Of a stretch of 64,000 bases of DNA, positions 1 to 8,604 are shown piece after piece; positions within the stretch are counted from its first letter, which is position 1, and every line of letters begins with the position of its first letter. Source of the stretch: Diacronema lutheri. Its lineage: Eukaryota; Haptophyta; Pavlovophyceae; Pavlovales; Pavlovaceae. A program made the translations under genes and the position numbers. The stretch spans positions 930,001 through 994,000 of the forward strand of contig JAGTXO010000005.1 in NCBI GenBank assembly GCA_019448385.1, read 5' to 3'. The notes below the pieces were generated by a model, which was not told the origin of the DNA, did no database searches, and saw nothing but the letters and a program-made list of their open reading frames with translations.

Positions 1-179
1 TCGCGGTACGCGAGCTGTACGGTGCGGCCGAGAACGGTGCGCTCGCGGAAAAGGGGTGCGCCGGTGCGCGGGCTGGCGAGGACTGGGTCGCGCAGTGCAC
101 CGCCCAGCGCGGCGATCAGCCGCTCCTTGGCGGCCGGCGGGGCCACGACCGTCACCGCGACGAGTGCCAGCGCGAGCAT
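1..179 (-). CDS. 5' end of a secreted protein, cut by window edge
   Basis: On the minus strand an ATG at 179 opens a frame without stops to the window edge (59 codons). It starts with MLALALVAVTVVAPPAAKER, a short hydrophobic stretch typical of a signal peptide, then a mixed segment containing PLFRERTVLGRTVQLAYR. I do not recognise the family. It is head to head with the hydrolase gene at 249, with about 70 bp between the start codons, a spacing repeated at several gene pairs in this window. The remaining coding sequence lies outside the window, so this could still be a chance frame in GC-rich DNA. Confidence 0.5.
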   Translation of the reverse strand, partial: MLALALVAVTVVAPPAAKERLIAALGGALRDPVLASPRTGAPLFRERTVLGRTVQLAYR

Positions 180-248
180 GTCCCAGAGACTTCGAGTTTT
201 CGGATTTTTTTCCCCGCTGGACGAAAGCAGCAGCTGTTCACCTTCCCA

Positions 249-1766
249 ATGGCATCGTTTGTGACGCACGTGCTCGAGCGCGCATGGTTGCGCTCACGGA
301 TCGCCAGCTCGGCGCTTGGGTTCCGGCTGCTCGCCAAGGGGCTGCTGCTCGTCGCGCTTCACATGCTCGTTGGAATTTATGCCGTGTGCGGCGCGTGCTG
401 GGTCGCGCTTTCGCTCGCCGCGCCGCGCCGGCTGCCGGCGCGCGTCGGCCCTGTCGAGCTCGCGCGCTGCGAGGAGGCGTACGTGCGCGTCGCGCACCCG
501 CCGCGCACGCGCTCGGTGTGGACGCACCTTCAAGGCTGTGCGCTCCACTCGCTCGTGCTGCCCTGCTCGGGCGCGCCGCGTGGCGCGCTGCTCGTGCTGC
601 ACGGCACCGGCTCGTCGGCAGCGCTGTTGATGGCGTCGTGCGCGCGCGCGCTCAGCGCGCACTTTGACGTGCACGCGCTCGACCTGCCGGGCTACGGCAT
701 ATCAACAGCGGACGGCCTTGCTGACGCGTGCGCAGAGCGGACAATCGACATCATCTGCTGCGCGTGTGAGGCGTACTGCGTGTCGCACGGGCTCGGCGAC
801 AGGCTCGCCGTCGTCGGCCACTCGATTGGTGGGTTCTATGCACTGCACTGGGCGAGCAGGTCGAGCCGGGCGGCGCGCGTCGTGCTCGTCAACCCGACCG
901 GTCTTCTCCCGATGCTCGGTGCGAGCGGTGCCTATTGGGCCGAGCTCTTTCGACTGGGCCTGCCAATGAGCTGCTTGCAAGCATTCGGCTCGCACGTTGC
1001 GCTGCTGCTTTGGCCGCTGCTGCGCGGCTGCGGACCGCGCCTGCGATACTGGGCATGCCTGCAATCATCGTGCGTGCAGCATCACCTCGTCGCGCGCTTC
1101 CTCGACGTGCGCTTTGCACGCGCGCGCTGGGCGTTGCCAGCAGCGCCGCTCGCTGCTGAGCTTGCGGCGCGCGGACGGCTCTCGCTCGTGTGGTCGCGCG
1201 GCGACACGATCGTGCCCGTCGAGCAGGGCCGCTTCGTCGCCGCGATGCTCGGCCTGGCGAACGCTGGCGCCGGCGCCGGCGCAGGCGCCACCGGTGGGCG
1301 TGTGAGCCTGTACGTCGAGATGGATGGTTTGCACGGACCCTTCCACGAGCGCGCCGGCCGGGCAATCAGCGCCGCGCTGTTCGCGGCGATTCCGCGCGGG
1401 ACGGACGACGAAAGAGCCGGGGCCGTGCACCGTCGTACACCCACGCCACACTCGCCTGAGCCGGGCAGCGTGCGTGCCGCGGCGCCGGACGCAATGGTGG
1501 CGCGGTGTGCGCGTGCGGTACGCGCCGGCCGCATCGGCGCCCTGCTGCCGAGCTGCGGCGCGCTGTCGAACACATGGTCCTACTTTGACCGCGATCTCAC
1601 GCGCGCGTCCCTCGCCGTGGCATACGAGCAGCTCGCCGCCCTTGCGGCTGAGGGCGGCCCTTGCTCAGACTGCGCCTGCGGCGGCAGTGCGGCAAGCGGT
1701 CGACTTGCAGGCGCCGCTGAGCTTCGCAGGCTTGGCGCGCAGGCGGCGCGTAGCAAGCTCGCCTAG
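249..1766 (+). CDS. alpha/beta-hydrolase fold protein, membrane-anchored
   Basis: 505 residues from the ATG at 249. A hydrophobic segment at about residues 28-56 is a probable membrane anchor or signal. The hydrolase core follows: HGTG (oxyanion-hole strand), GHSIGG with the nucleophile Ser192, and a late DGLHGPF whose His is the likely catalytic base; WSRGDTIVP before it holds the acidic-residue loop. This places it among esterase/lipase-like alpha/beta hydrolases of the ABHD type; the substrate cannot be read from the sequence. The last 130 residues are Ala/Arg-rich and outside the fold. Single exon. The closest functional guess is a lipid or ester hydrolase of an internal membrane. Confidence 0.75.
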   Translation: MASFVTHVLERAWLRSRIASSALGFRLLAKGLLLVALHMLVGIYAVCGACWVALSLAAPRRLPARVGPVELARCEEAYVRVAHPPRTRSVWTHLQGCALHSLVLPCSGAPRGALLVLHGTGSSAALLMASCARALSAHFDVHALDLPGYGISTADGLADACAERTIDIICCACEAYCVSHGLGDRLAVVGHSIGGFYALHWASRSSRAARVVLVNPTGLLPMLGASGAYWAELFRLGLPMSCLQAFGSHVALLLWPLLRGCGPRLRYWACLQSSCVQHHLVARFLDVRFARARWALPAAPLAAELAARGRLSLVWSRGDTIVPVEQGRFVAAMLGLANAGAGAGAGATGGRVSLYVEMDGLHGPFHERAGRAISAALFAAIPRGTDDERAGAVHRRTPTPHSPEPGSVRAAAPDAMVARCARAVRAGRIGALLPSCGALSNTWSYFDRDLTRASLAVAYEQLAALAAEGGPCSDCACGGSAASGRLAGAAELRRLGAQAARSKLA

Positions 1767-2172
1767 ACCAGCAATTCCCTCGCGACGTGGTGCCGCTCGA
1801 TGCAAACGTGGTGTTGCCAGTTGCGCCCCGTCAAATTTTTTTTTCCCTTTTTTCCATTAATTTTGGGAGTTCCGTACTTTTCGACGTTTCAAACTTTGCC
1901 TCCGTACTTTTAGACTTCCAAAATATTTGCAAACTTTCGCCCGGACTCCGCCCGGACTCCGTACTTTTCGACGCTGGACCCAAAACTATCCACGCGGCCA
2001 TCTTCTGCGATAAGGTCTGCAACGGCGAGGGCGACGGCGACTACCTATGCGGCCACTGCTTTGCTGTGGCCGGCTCGCCGGCGCCGGCGCCCCCTCCGGC
2101 CGGCGGCGAGGAGGACTGGGAGGACTACGATGATTCGTCTGAAGACGTTCCCAAAAAGCGCCGCAAGACAAG

Positions 2173-2299
2173 CATGGGCGCGCAGCAGCAGCCGCATGGC
2201 GAAGTGAACCAGCGGAAGCAGAACTGCTGCAAGCAGTGCGGGAGGCCCGGGCACAACAAGAGGAGCTGCCCGGAGCTCGAGCAGCAGAGAGCTAAGTGA
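2173..2299 (+). CDS. zinc-knuckle fragment inside the transposon
   Basis: The frame is open from before the element's left end to 2299, but the first in-frame ATG is near 2173. The C-terminal part carries CKQCGRPGHNKRSC, a CX2CX4HX4C zinc knuckle, after a basic KKRRK stretch and an acidic segment. Upstream in the same frame lies a second possible zinc site (FCDKVCN...YLCGHCF). This looks like the 3' end of a transposase gene kept or captured by a shortened element rather than a host gene. No catalytic domain is visible. Confidence 0.5.
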
Positions 2300-2345
2300 G
2301 TTCAGCTGCGCGTCGAAAAGTACGGAATAACACGTCGAAAAGTAC

Positions 2346-2408
2346 GGCGCCTCCGTACTTTTCGACGGCGCCTCCGTACTTTTCGACGGCGCCTCCGTAC
2401 TTTTCGAC
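2346..2408. repeat. three 21-bp tandem repeats inside the transposon
   Basis: The 21-bp unit beginning GGCGCCTCCGTACTTTTCGA occurs three times in a row (starts 2346, 2367, 2388) just inside the right TIR. It carries the same CCGTACTTTTCGAC core as the TIR, so it may be a subterminal transposase-binding array. Confidence 0.8.
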
Positions 2409-2514
2409 GATTTGTCTAAAAGTACGGAGGCAAAGTTTGAAACGTCGAAAAGTACGGAACTCCCATTAATTTTTTGCGGGCGAGCCATCGCAGCCAGGGT
2501 GTTGAAACGGCTTG

Positions 2515-3546
2515 ATGTCCTCCACCCGCCCGCGAGGGCGGGCCTTCGTCGATTCGTTGGACAACCCGGGTGGTCGCGACCGCTGGATCGAGCATATGGT
2601 TGCGCATCACAAGAGCCTTGCAGCCGTGCGCCCGTCTATCGACTGCTGGCGCGCACATCCGCTACCGGCGCGACCCAAATCGCCGCGGCACGCCGATGGC
2701 CACACGGCCGAGAGCTATAAGAACGTCGCCCGGCTGCAGCGCAAAATCGAGGAGATCCACGACCCGGAGCGGCGGAGCCGAACGACGCAGACCACGAATC
2801 CTGGCAGCGGCAAGCTGTACGCGCCCACCCCCGCCGCGCGCGCGCGGCGGGCGCGGCTCGGCTTGCGCCAACACCTGACGCGCTGCCTCATCTCCGCGCG
2901 CGCTCTCGCGTGCGGCGCGGCGTGCAGTGCGGAGCAGCTCAGCCGGAATCGGCAGGCGCGCGCACACGTGGCGCTCGGCGCGGGAGAGGCCGCGCACCGC
3001 GCCAATCTACAGCACATGCTGCGGCGCATCGACAACCTCGAGAGCGCCGCCGAGCGCAAGAAGAACCCGTTCGACACCTCGGTCTACCCGGCGCTTCTGC
3101 TCCGCCGCCGCGAGGACATGAAGCCAGCCGAGCTTCTCGACCATCAGCTCGCGCGAGCGGCCGCGCACGCTGCGCGCCGCCCGGCCTCTGCGTCGGCCTC
3201 TGCACGCGCACACAGCTCGAGCGCGGCCGCGATCGACGCGCGCGCCGAGGCGATCGCCGAGGAGCGGCTGCGCGCGCGCGCGCAGCGCACGGATCGCGAG
3301 CTTGTGTCGCGCTTGGGGCGCGCTGTCGGCACGCGGCCATCGAGCGCAGCGGACGAATACGACGAATACTCGCGTCGGGTGACGGCCGCCATCATCGCCG
3401 AGCGCATATACCACGAAGACGAGCTGCGCGCCTTCCTGCGGCGCGCGCTCGACGACCCAAAGCTCGCGCACCTCGACCCTGTTGAGCTGCGCGCGCGGAC
3501 CGTGGAGATCGCCGCCGAGTTTTTCTGCAGGCTGGACGACGTCTGA
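2515..3546 (+). CDS. CFAP97/Hemingway-like protein
   Basis: ATG at 2515, 343 residues if unspliced. Residues 32-43 read HKSLAAVRPSID, matching the HxxxL..(K/R)PxID signature that opens the KIAA1430/CFAP97 domain. A second family-like block follows after a gap (about residues 145-178: NRQARAHVALG, then NLQHMLRRIDNLE). CFAP97 proteins act in axoneme maintenance. The separating segment could be a frame-preserving intron from GTACGC at 2817 to an AG at 2927 or 2942. The C-terminal half is Ala/Arg-rich and helical. The family call rests on motif resemblance only. The transposon ends 50 bp upstream of the ATG and must overlap the promoter or 5' UTR. Confidence 0.55.
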   Translation: MSSTRPRGRAFVDSLDNPGGRDRWIEHMVAHHKSLAAVRPSIDCWRAHPLPARPKSPRHADGHTAESYKNVARLQRKIEEIHDPERRSRTTQTTNPGSGKLYAPTPAARARRARLGLRQHLTRCLISARALACGAACSAEQLSRNRQARAHVALGAGEAAHRANLQHMLRRIDNLESAAERKKNPFDTSVYPALLLRRREDMKPAELLDHQLARAAAHAARRPASASASARAHSSSAAAIDARAEAIAEERLRARAQRTDRELVSRLGRAVGTRPSSAADEYDEYSRRVTAAIIAERIYHEDELRAFLRRALDDPKLAHLDPVELRARTVEIAAEFFCRLDDV

Positions 3547-3834
3547 GGCCATGGGACGGTGGGAGCACAGTCGCACGCGCGGAAGCGCGCGCGCTCCTGT
3601 GCGCGTCGCGGCCGCGCGGGCCTGCCGGCCAGCGGCAAGCGGGCTAGGCCGGCGACCTCTTGACCTGACAGACCTTTTGTCCAGTGTGGAAGCGCTCGGA
3701 TTTTGAAAAGAGCGCATCCATCTTTTGTAGTTTGCCCTCGGGCTCGCGTCGCTCGAGGTCGATCGACCCCGCCGCCGCCGCACGAGCCCGCTCTCGTCCG
3801 CCCTCGCCACCCCGGGCGCGGCCAGCAGCTGATT

Positions 3835-6800
3835 ATGGGCCCGCCGAAGCAGAGTCTGCTCGTGCTGCTTGGTGCGCTGCTCCTCGGCGCGCGCTTCCAC
3901 CACAAGCTCGCGTGGAGTGCGGTGCTGCTCCCGTCCGTCTCGCTGCTCGTCACGCGCTCGGTGCGCAACTCGCTGCTGCCGGGCATGCCCGAGAGCATGC
4001 CACGGCGGTACGCGCCCGTGCCGCCCGAGGCTCTCGCGCGCGACGTGACCGTCGTCGTCTCAGCCAAGGACTTCCTCTCGCAGGCCACCGAGCAGCTCGC
4101 ATATATGCGCGAGGTTGTGCCGCGCGAGATTGCGATGCTCTACACCTACCCACGCGCGGTCGGCATCGACGAGGATGCGTACCGCGCGGACGTGCGCGCG
4201 GCGATCTCAACGTTCCCAAACGCGCGCCTGCTCGAGCTTGAGCCCTTCGCCAACCCGTTCGACGGCTGGAAGCGCGCCGCCGACATTGTGAGTACCAAGT
4301 ACACGCTCTTCATGCACAACGACGTCTACCCGCTCGACCCGTCGCGCTTCCTTTCGGAGCTATACGCGGCGCTCGAGGCGAACCCGACGTACGCGGCGGC
4401 GGCGCCGCAGATCTACGAGGCGGAGGGCCCTGGCGAGCTCGTGTCGCACACGATCAACACCAACCTCCACCTGCGCCGCCGACCAAACGGCGTGCTCTTC
4501 ATCTCGCACGAGGTCGACGCGACGGCCGGCACGAAGCGCAAGCAGGAGGATTTCAACGAGGGAGCGCAGGCCGACTTCCTCGAGGACCACGCCTTCCTGC
4601 TCCGCTCCAGCTTCATCAAGAGCGTCGTCGATCCGCCCGCCGCGTACACGATGGAGTACATGGACTCGCAGATCTCGCTGCGCTGCCTCAACACGACTGT
4701 CTGGTTCACGCCGTCCGCACGCGTCGAGTTCCGCATCTGGGCGCGCAACGTGCGGTGGCGCGACCTGCCCTTCTTCGCGTACCGCCGCTCTGAGCGCCTC
4801 GCCCGCTCGACCAAGGCCTACCTCGAGCGCAAGTGGGGCGTCGAGTTTCCAAACACTGGCTTTGGCGCGTATGTCAAGTACTCGACGCTGCGGCACGTTC
4901 AGCTCACAGCCGCGCGCGCCGAGCTGCCGAGCGCTTGGGAGCACCAGGCGTCGCTCGTCGCCGCTTGGTTCGAGTGGATCGGCTTCAACTACTACCGCGC
5001 GGCGAGCCCGGGCGCCGCGCCGGCGGAGAACGTGCGCATGCCGGCGTTGCTGCAGCACCACCGCGCGGCGCTCTCGTCGGGCATCGTCGCGACGCGCGAG
5101 CTGCTGCACATCCCGCCCGTGACGCAGACGACGGCGAACCGCGATCTTGAGCGCGTGCTGCCAATCCGCGATCGCGAGAAGCTGCCCGAGACCCGCCTGC
5201 CCTTCGAGCACCTGTCGCTCGGCGTCGTGCGCGCGTCGTTTGGCGGCGCGTGTGAGGGCGCGGCCGCCGCAGAGCTGCGGCCGGTCTCGCACTTGTGCGG
5301 GCTGCTCGTCGAGCGCGGCAGCGGCTCGCAGCAGGGCGCGCGGTGCGACTGCTGGATCTACGTCGCGCCGTACGAGTTCTACTCGCCGCTCACCGCCTTC
5401 ATCGAGAGCGCCGCGTCGCTCTTCAAGATGGCGCCGCGCGTGGCCGTCTACTTCTCGTGGATCCTCACGATGAAGGACCTGCACCACGCGCGCGGCGAGT
5501 TCGAGGCGGTCGCGGCGCTCGCAGTGTCGGCGGGCGCGGACGTGACGTTCGCTGTCTGCGGCGAGCACCAGGAGGCGTGTGAGGCCACGTTCGACTTTGG
5601 CGCGGACGCGCGGCTGCTGCGGTGGGCGGGCCGGCTCAACTCGTGGTCGATCGTCCGGCCGGCGCTCGAGTCCATCTCGGGCGGTATCTCGGCGCAGACA
5701 GCGCTCAAGTGGAACCGCTTCCTCGTGGGCACGCTCGGCGCGCTCATGATCCTCTTTGCGAGCACGCTCTCGCGCAACTGCCTTCTCGGCATCGCGTGCG
5801 TCGTGTGCGCGCAGGCTGTGGTGCCCGCCGGCTTCCAGGCGCTGCTGCTGCGCGTGCTTGCCGTGCCGGGCGCGCTCGTGCTGATGGTGCACGTGCCGCT
5901 CGCGCACCACCGCAAGGCGGCGCTCGCCGTGTCGGTCGCAGCGCTCCTCGCAGCCGTCGCGCTCGCGCTCGGCGCGGGCGCGTCGACGCAGTACGCGCAG
6001 TCCAACGTGGGCTGCCAGCTCATCGCGTGCTCGCTCGCGCTCGTCGTGCTCCGCCGGCTGCGCGTGCTCTACCTGACGGCGTGCGCGACGGCGCCGGCGG
6101 CGGCGGGGTTCCGCCTCGCGTCTCTCTTTGTGCCCGCCTACTCGTACTCGCACAAGCGCTTCTTCGAGGCCGACCGCGCGCCCGACAAGGTGGTCGCGCG
6201 CCGGCAGCAGGCGTTCAGCGCGCTCGCGGCCTCGTGGAAGGCCAAGTGGCCCAAGGCGGCCGAGGTCGCGCCGTTCGTGCGCAAGCACTTCTCCGACCTG
6301 CGCTTCGCGTCGGCCAACCGCGTCTACCCGCCCTTCAACAAGGTCCTCGCCGAGGCCTTCGACCCGGCGACCGTCGCGCAGACCACCGACGGCCCTGCGA
6401 TCATTGATTTGGACGGCCAGCGGCTCCTCGACGCAGCCGGCTCGTACGGCGTCAACGTGTGCGGGCACGAGCGGTACAAGGCCTTCCTGCAGGAGGGCGC
6501 GCGCGCGGCGAGCTCGCTCGGCTGCGTGCTTGGCCCCATCTCGCCGCTCACGCTCGAGAACATTCGGGCGAGCGCCGCCTCGCAACGCGCGCGTGCGCGC
6601 GCCGCTCCTCGCGATGCGCGCGCCCCGCCCGCGCCTGCGCTCGCCTGCGCCCACGCCCACGCCCACGCCCGCACCCGCGCCCGCGCCCACGCCCACGCCC
6701 GCGCCGCGCGCGTTGCGAGCGCAGGCGCTGCAGCGCGTCTCTGGCAAGCCGGAAGTCTCGTTCCACATGAGCGGCACGGAGGCGGTCATGTCGGCCGCGC

Positions 6801-8204
6801 GCGTCGCGCGGTTCAACACGCGCAAGAAGCTGATCGTCCTCTTTGGCGGCGCGTACCACGGCTGGTGGGACGGCGTACAGACCGCGGCGGGCAACGAGCG
6901 CTCGGTCGACGACACGCTCACGCTGCGAGACATGGACGCGCGCTCGCTGCAGGTCATTCGGTGCGCCGTCCGCACGCGCGCCGGCTGCGCGCCGCCTGTC
7001 CGCGCCGCCCGCGCCGTGGACGCGCCCGCTGACGTGCCACCCGCCTGCCCGCGCGCGCTCGTCTGCCGTCGTGCAGCGCGCGCGGCTCGGAGATCGCCGC
7101 GGTGCTCGTCAACCCGCTGCAGTCCTTCCACCCCAACCAGGCGCCCCCGTCCGATCTGACGCTCGTCTCGAACGTGCGGCGCGCGGGCGAGAGCGACGCG
7201 TACAAGCAGTGGCTGCACACGCTGCGGGACGCGTGCACGCAGGCGGGTGTGGTCCTCATCTTCGACGAGGTATACACGGGCTTCCGACTTGCGCCGGGCG
7301 GTGCGCAGGCCTACTTTGGCGTGCAGGTGCGGCACGCGGCGAGCCGCCGTGCCGCGCCACGCTCATCCGCGCGCACCCCAAGCCACCCCCCCCCCTTTCC
7401 CACTTTCCCACTTTCCCCCTTTCCCACTTTCCCCCCTCCCATTCGCACCGCCGCGGTGGCGCGCGCCAACCGTCCGGCGCGCGCCAACCGTCCGGTGTGC
7501 GCCAACCGTCCGGTGTGCGCCGCATGACACCGCGCGCCGCGCCGCGCCAGGCCGATATCGTGTGCTACGGCAAGACGCTCGGCGGCGGCCTGCCCGTCGG
7601 CGCCGTCTGCGGCCCATCGCGGCTGATGGCACGGACCGACCCAGCGTCGCCGTTACGTGTCGCCTACGTTGCGGGCACCTTTGCTGCGCATCCGACGGTG
7701 ATGGCGACGATGAACGAGTTCCTCAAGTGGGTGGAGACGCCGCGAACGGCCAAGCTGTACGATGACGTGCACGCGAGCGTCGACGCGTGGGTGCGCGCGA
7801 CGAACGCCGCGCTCGAGGGCGCGGCGCTGCCGGTGCGCGTGGCGTCGTACGGCACGGTCTGGACAATGCTCTTCCAGGCTCCCGGCCGGTACCACTGGAT
7901 GCTGCAGTACTACCTGCGCGATGAGGGCGTGCACCTGAGCTGGGTGGGCACGGGCCGGCTCAACTTTTCGCTCGACTGGGAGCGCACCCACTTTGACGAG
8001 CTGCGTGCGAAGCTGCTCGCCGCGTGCACGCGCATGCGTGACGATGGCTGGTGGTGGCATGACCCGCGCGGCAACGGGCTGATCCAGCTGCAGCTCGCGT
8101 CCGAGCTCATCTGCGCGTCGGCGCAGCACATCACGCTCTGGTGGTGGAAGGCCGTCTTCTCGCGCATGTACCGCTGGTCATCGATGATTACGCGCACGAT
8201 CTGA
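3835..8204 (+). CDS. glycosyltransferase / multi-pass membrane / GSA-type aminotransferase fusion
   Basis: Four exons: 3835-6567, 6725-6960, 7077-7326, 7551-8204 (1290 residues). N-terminal GT2-like domain: hydrophobic anchor, [10 protein letters not shown] strand, [16 protein letters not shown] with the acidic metal/sugar-nucleotide site. A cluster of hydrophobic helices lies roughly at residues 625-765. The C-terminal third is a class III PLP aminotransferase of the glutamate-1-semialdehyde type: [28 protein letters not shown], then [12 protein letters not shown] with the Schiff-base Lys. All three domains lie in one frame in exons joined at alignable positions, so the fusion appears genuine. 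Exon 1 ends at a GC donor; introns 2 and 3 are GT-AG. The product may be made and modified on one membrane-bound enzyme; substrate unknown. The ATG at 3835 precedes a hydrophobic N-terminus. Confidence 0.75.
7463..7516. repeat. 18-bp tandem repeat in intron 3 of the fusion gene
   Basis: The unit GCGCCAACCGTCCGGYGY occurs three times in a row, after a C-run and a CCCTTTCCCACTTT-type pyrimidine stretch at about 7387-7440. All of it lies inside intron 3 (7327-7550). Confidence 0.7.
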
Positions 8205-8604
8205 TCGTGAGACGGAGGCGTTGGCGCGTGGCCCATCCCGCTCCGGCGTGTCGGCCGTCCGCTCGTGCCGTGCCGGCGCGCCTCCTTCACGAGCGCAGCG
8301 CCGGCGTTGCGCGCCAGCCCAGCGCGGTGACGCGGTCCCCGCGCATGCCAAGTCAAGCGACTGAAGCATGTGATCACACGGTTTCAAACGTTCAAAACGT
8401 TCATATACTAACGACGCTTACAGGCGGGTCAGCAGGAGGGGCGCGCACGGGGCCGAGGCTGGACAAACGGAGCGAGCGAAAGGGCGCACGCAACATCAGG
8501 CCGAAATCAGGGCGTCGACCCTGTGCACGCCAAACGTTCATATGGTAAGTACTATGAGTGCCATAGAAACGATGGCGGTGTAAACGGACATCGGTGATCC
8601 GCGA
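8205..8604. other. 400-bp intergenic region
   Basis: No supported gene. It holds two direct copies of AAACGTTCATAT (8395-8406 and 8532-8543) and, just after the second, a canonical-looking ATG|GTAAGT at 8542-8550 that could be a 5' splice site in an untranslated leader of the downstream gene. This is the least GC-rich stretch nearby and is presumably promoter. Confidence 0.4.

Larger units (their letters stand above)
1865..2464. mobile_element. 600-bp DNA transposon with 51-bp TIRs and 9-bp target duplication
   Basis: A perfect 51-bp inverted repeat bounds the element: 1865-1915 and 2414-2464, both starting GGGAGTTCCGTACTTTTCGA from the outside. It is flanked by the direct repeat ATTAATTTT (1856-1864 and 2465-2473), a 9-bp target-site duplication in an AT-rich target. 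Nine-base duplications are typical of Mutator-like elements, and zinc knuckles occur in many MULE transposases, so a non-autonomous MULE-like element is the best guess; no DDE domain is present. The word CCGTACTTTTCGAC recurs in the TIRs and inside, possibly as transposase-binding sites. The perfect TIRs and target duplication argue for recent insertion. Confidence 0.85.

Noticed and set aside
1787-2299. Treating the whole open frame from 1787 as a host gene
   Set aside because: It begins with GTG, runs through the transposon's terminal repeat and has no ATG before about 2173.
4360-7335. 991-codon minus-strand open frame
   Set aside because: Antisense shadow of the glycosyltransferase-aminotransferase gene; Arg/Leu/Ala-rich with no motif. 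Long antisense frames are expected at this GC content.
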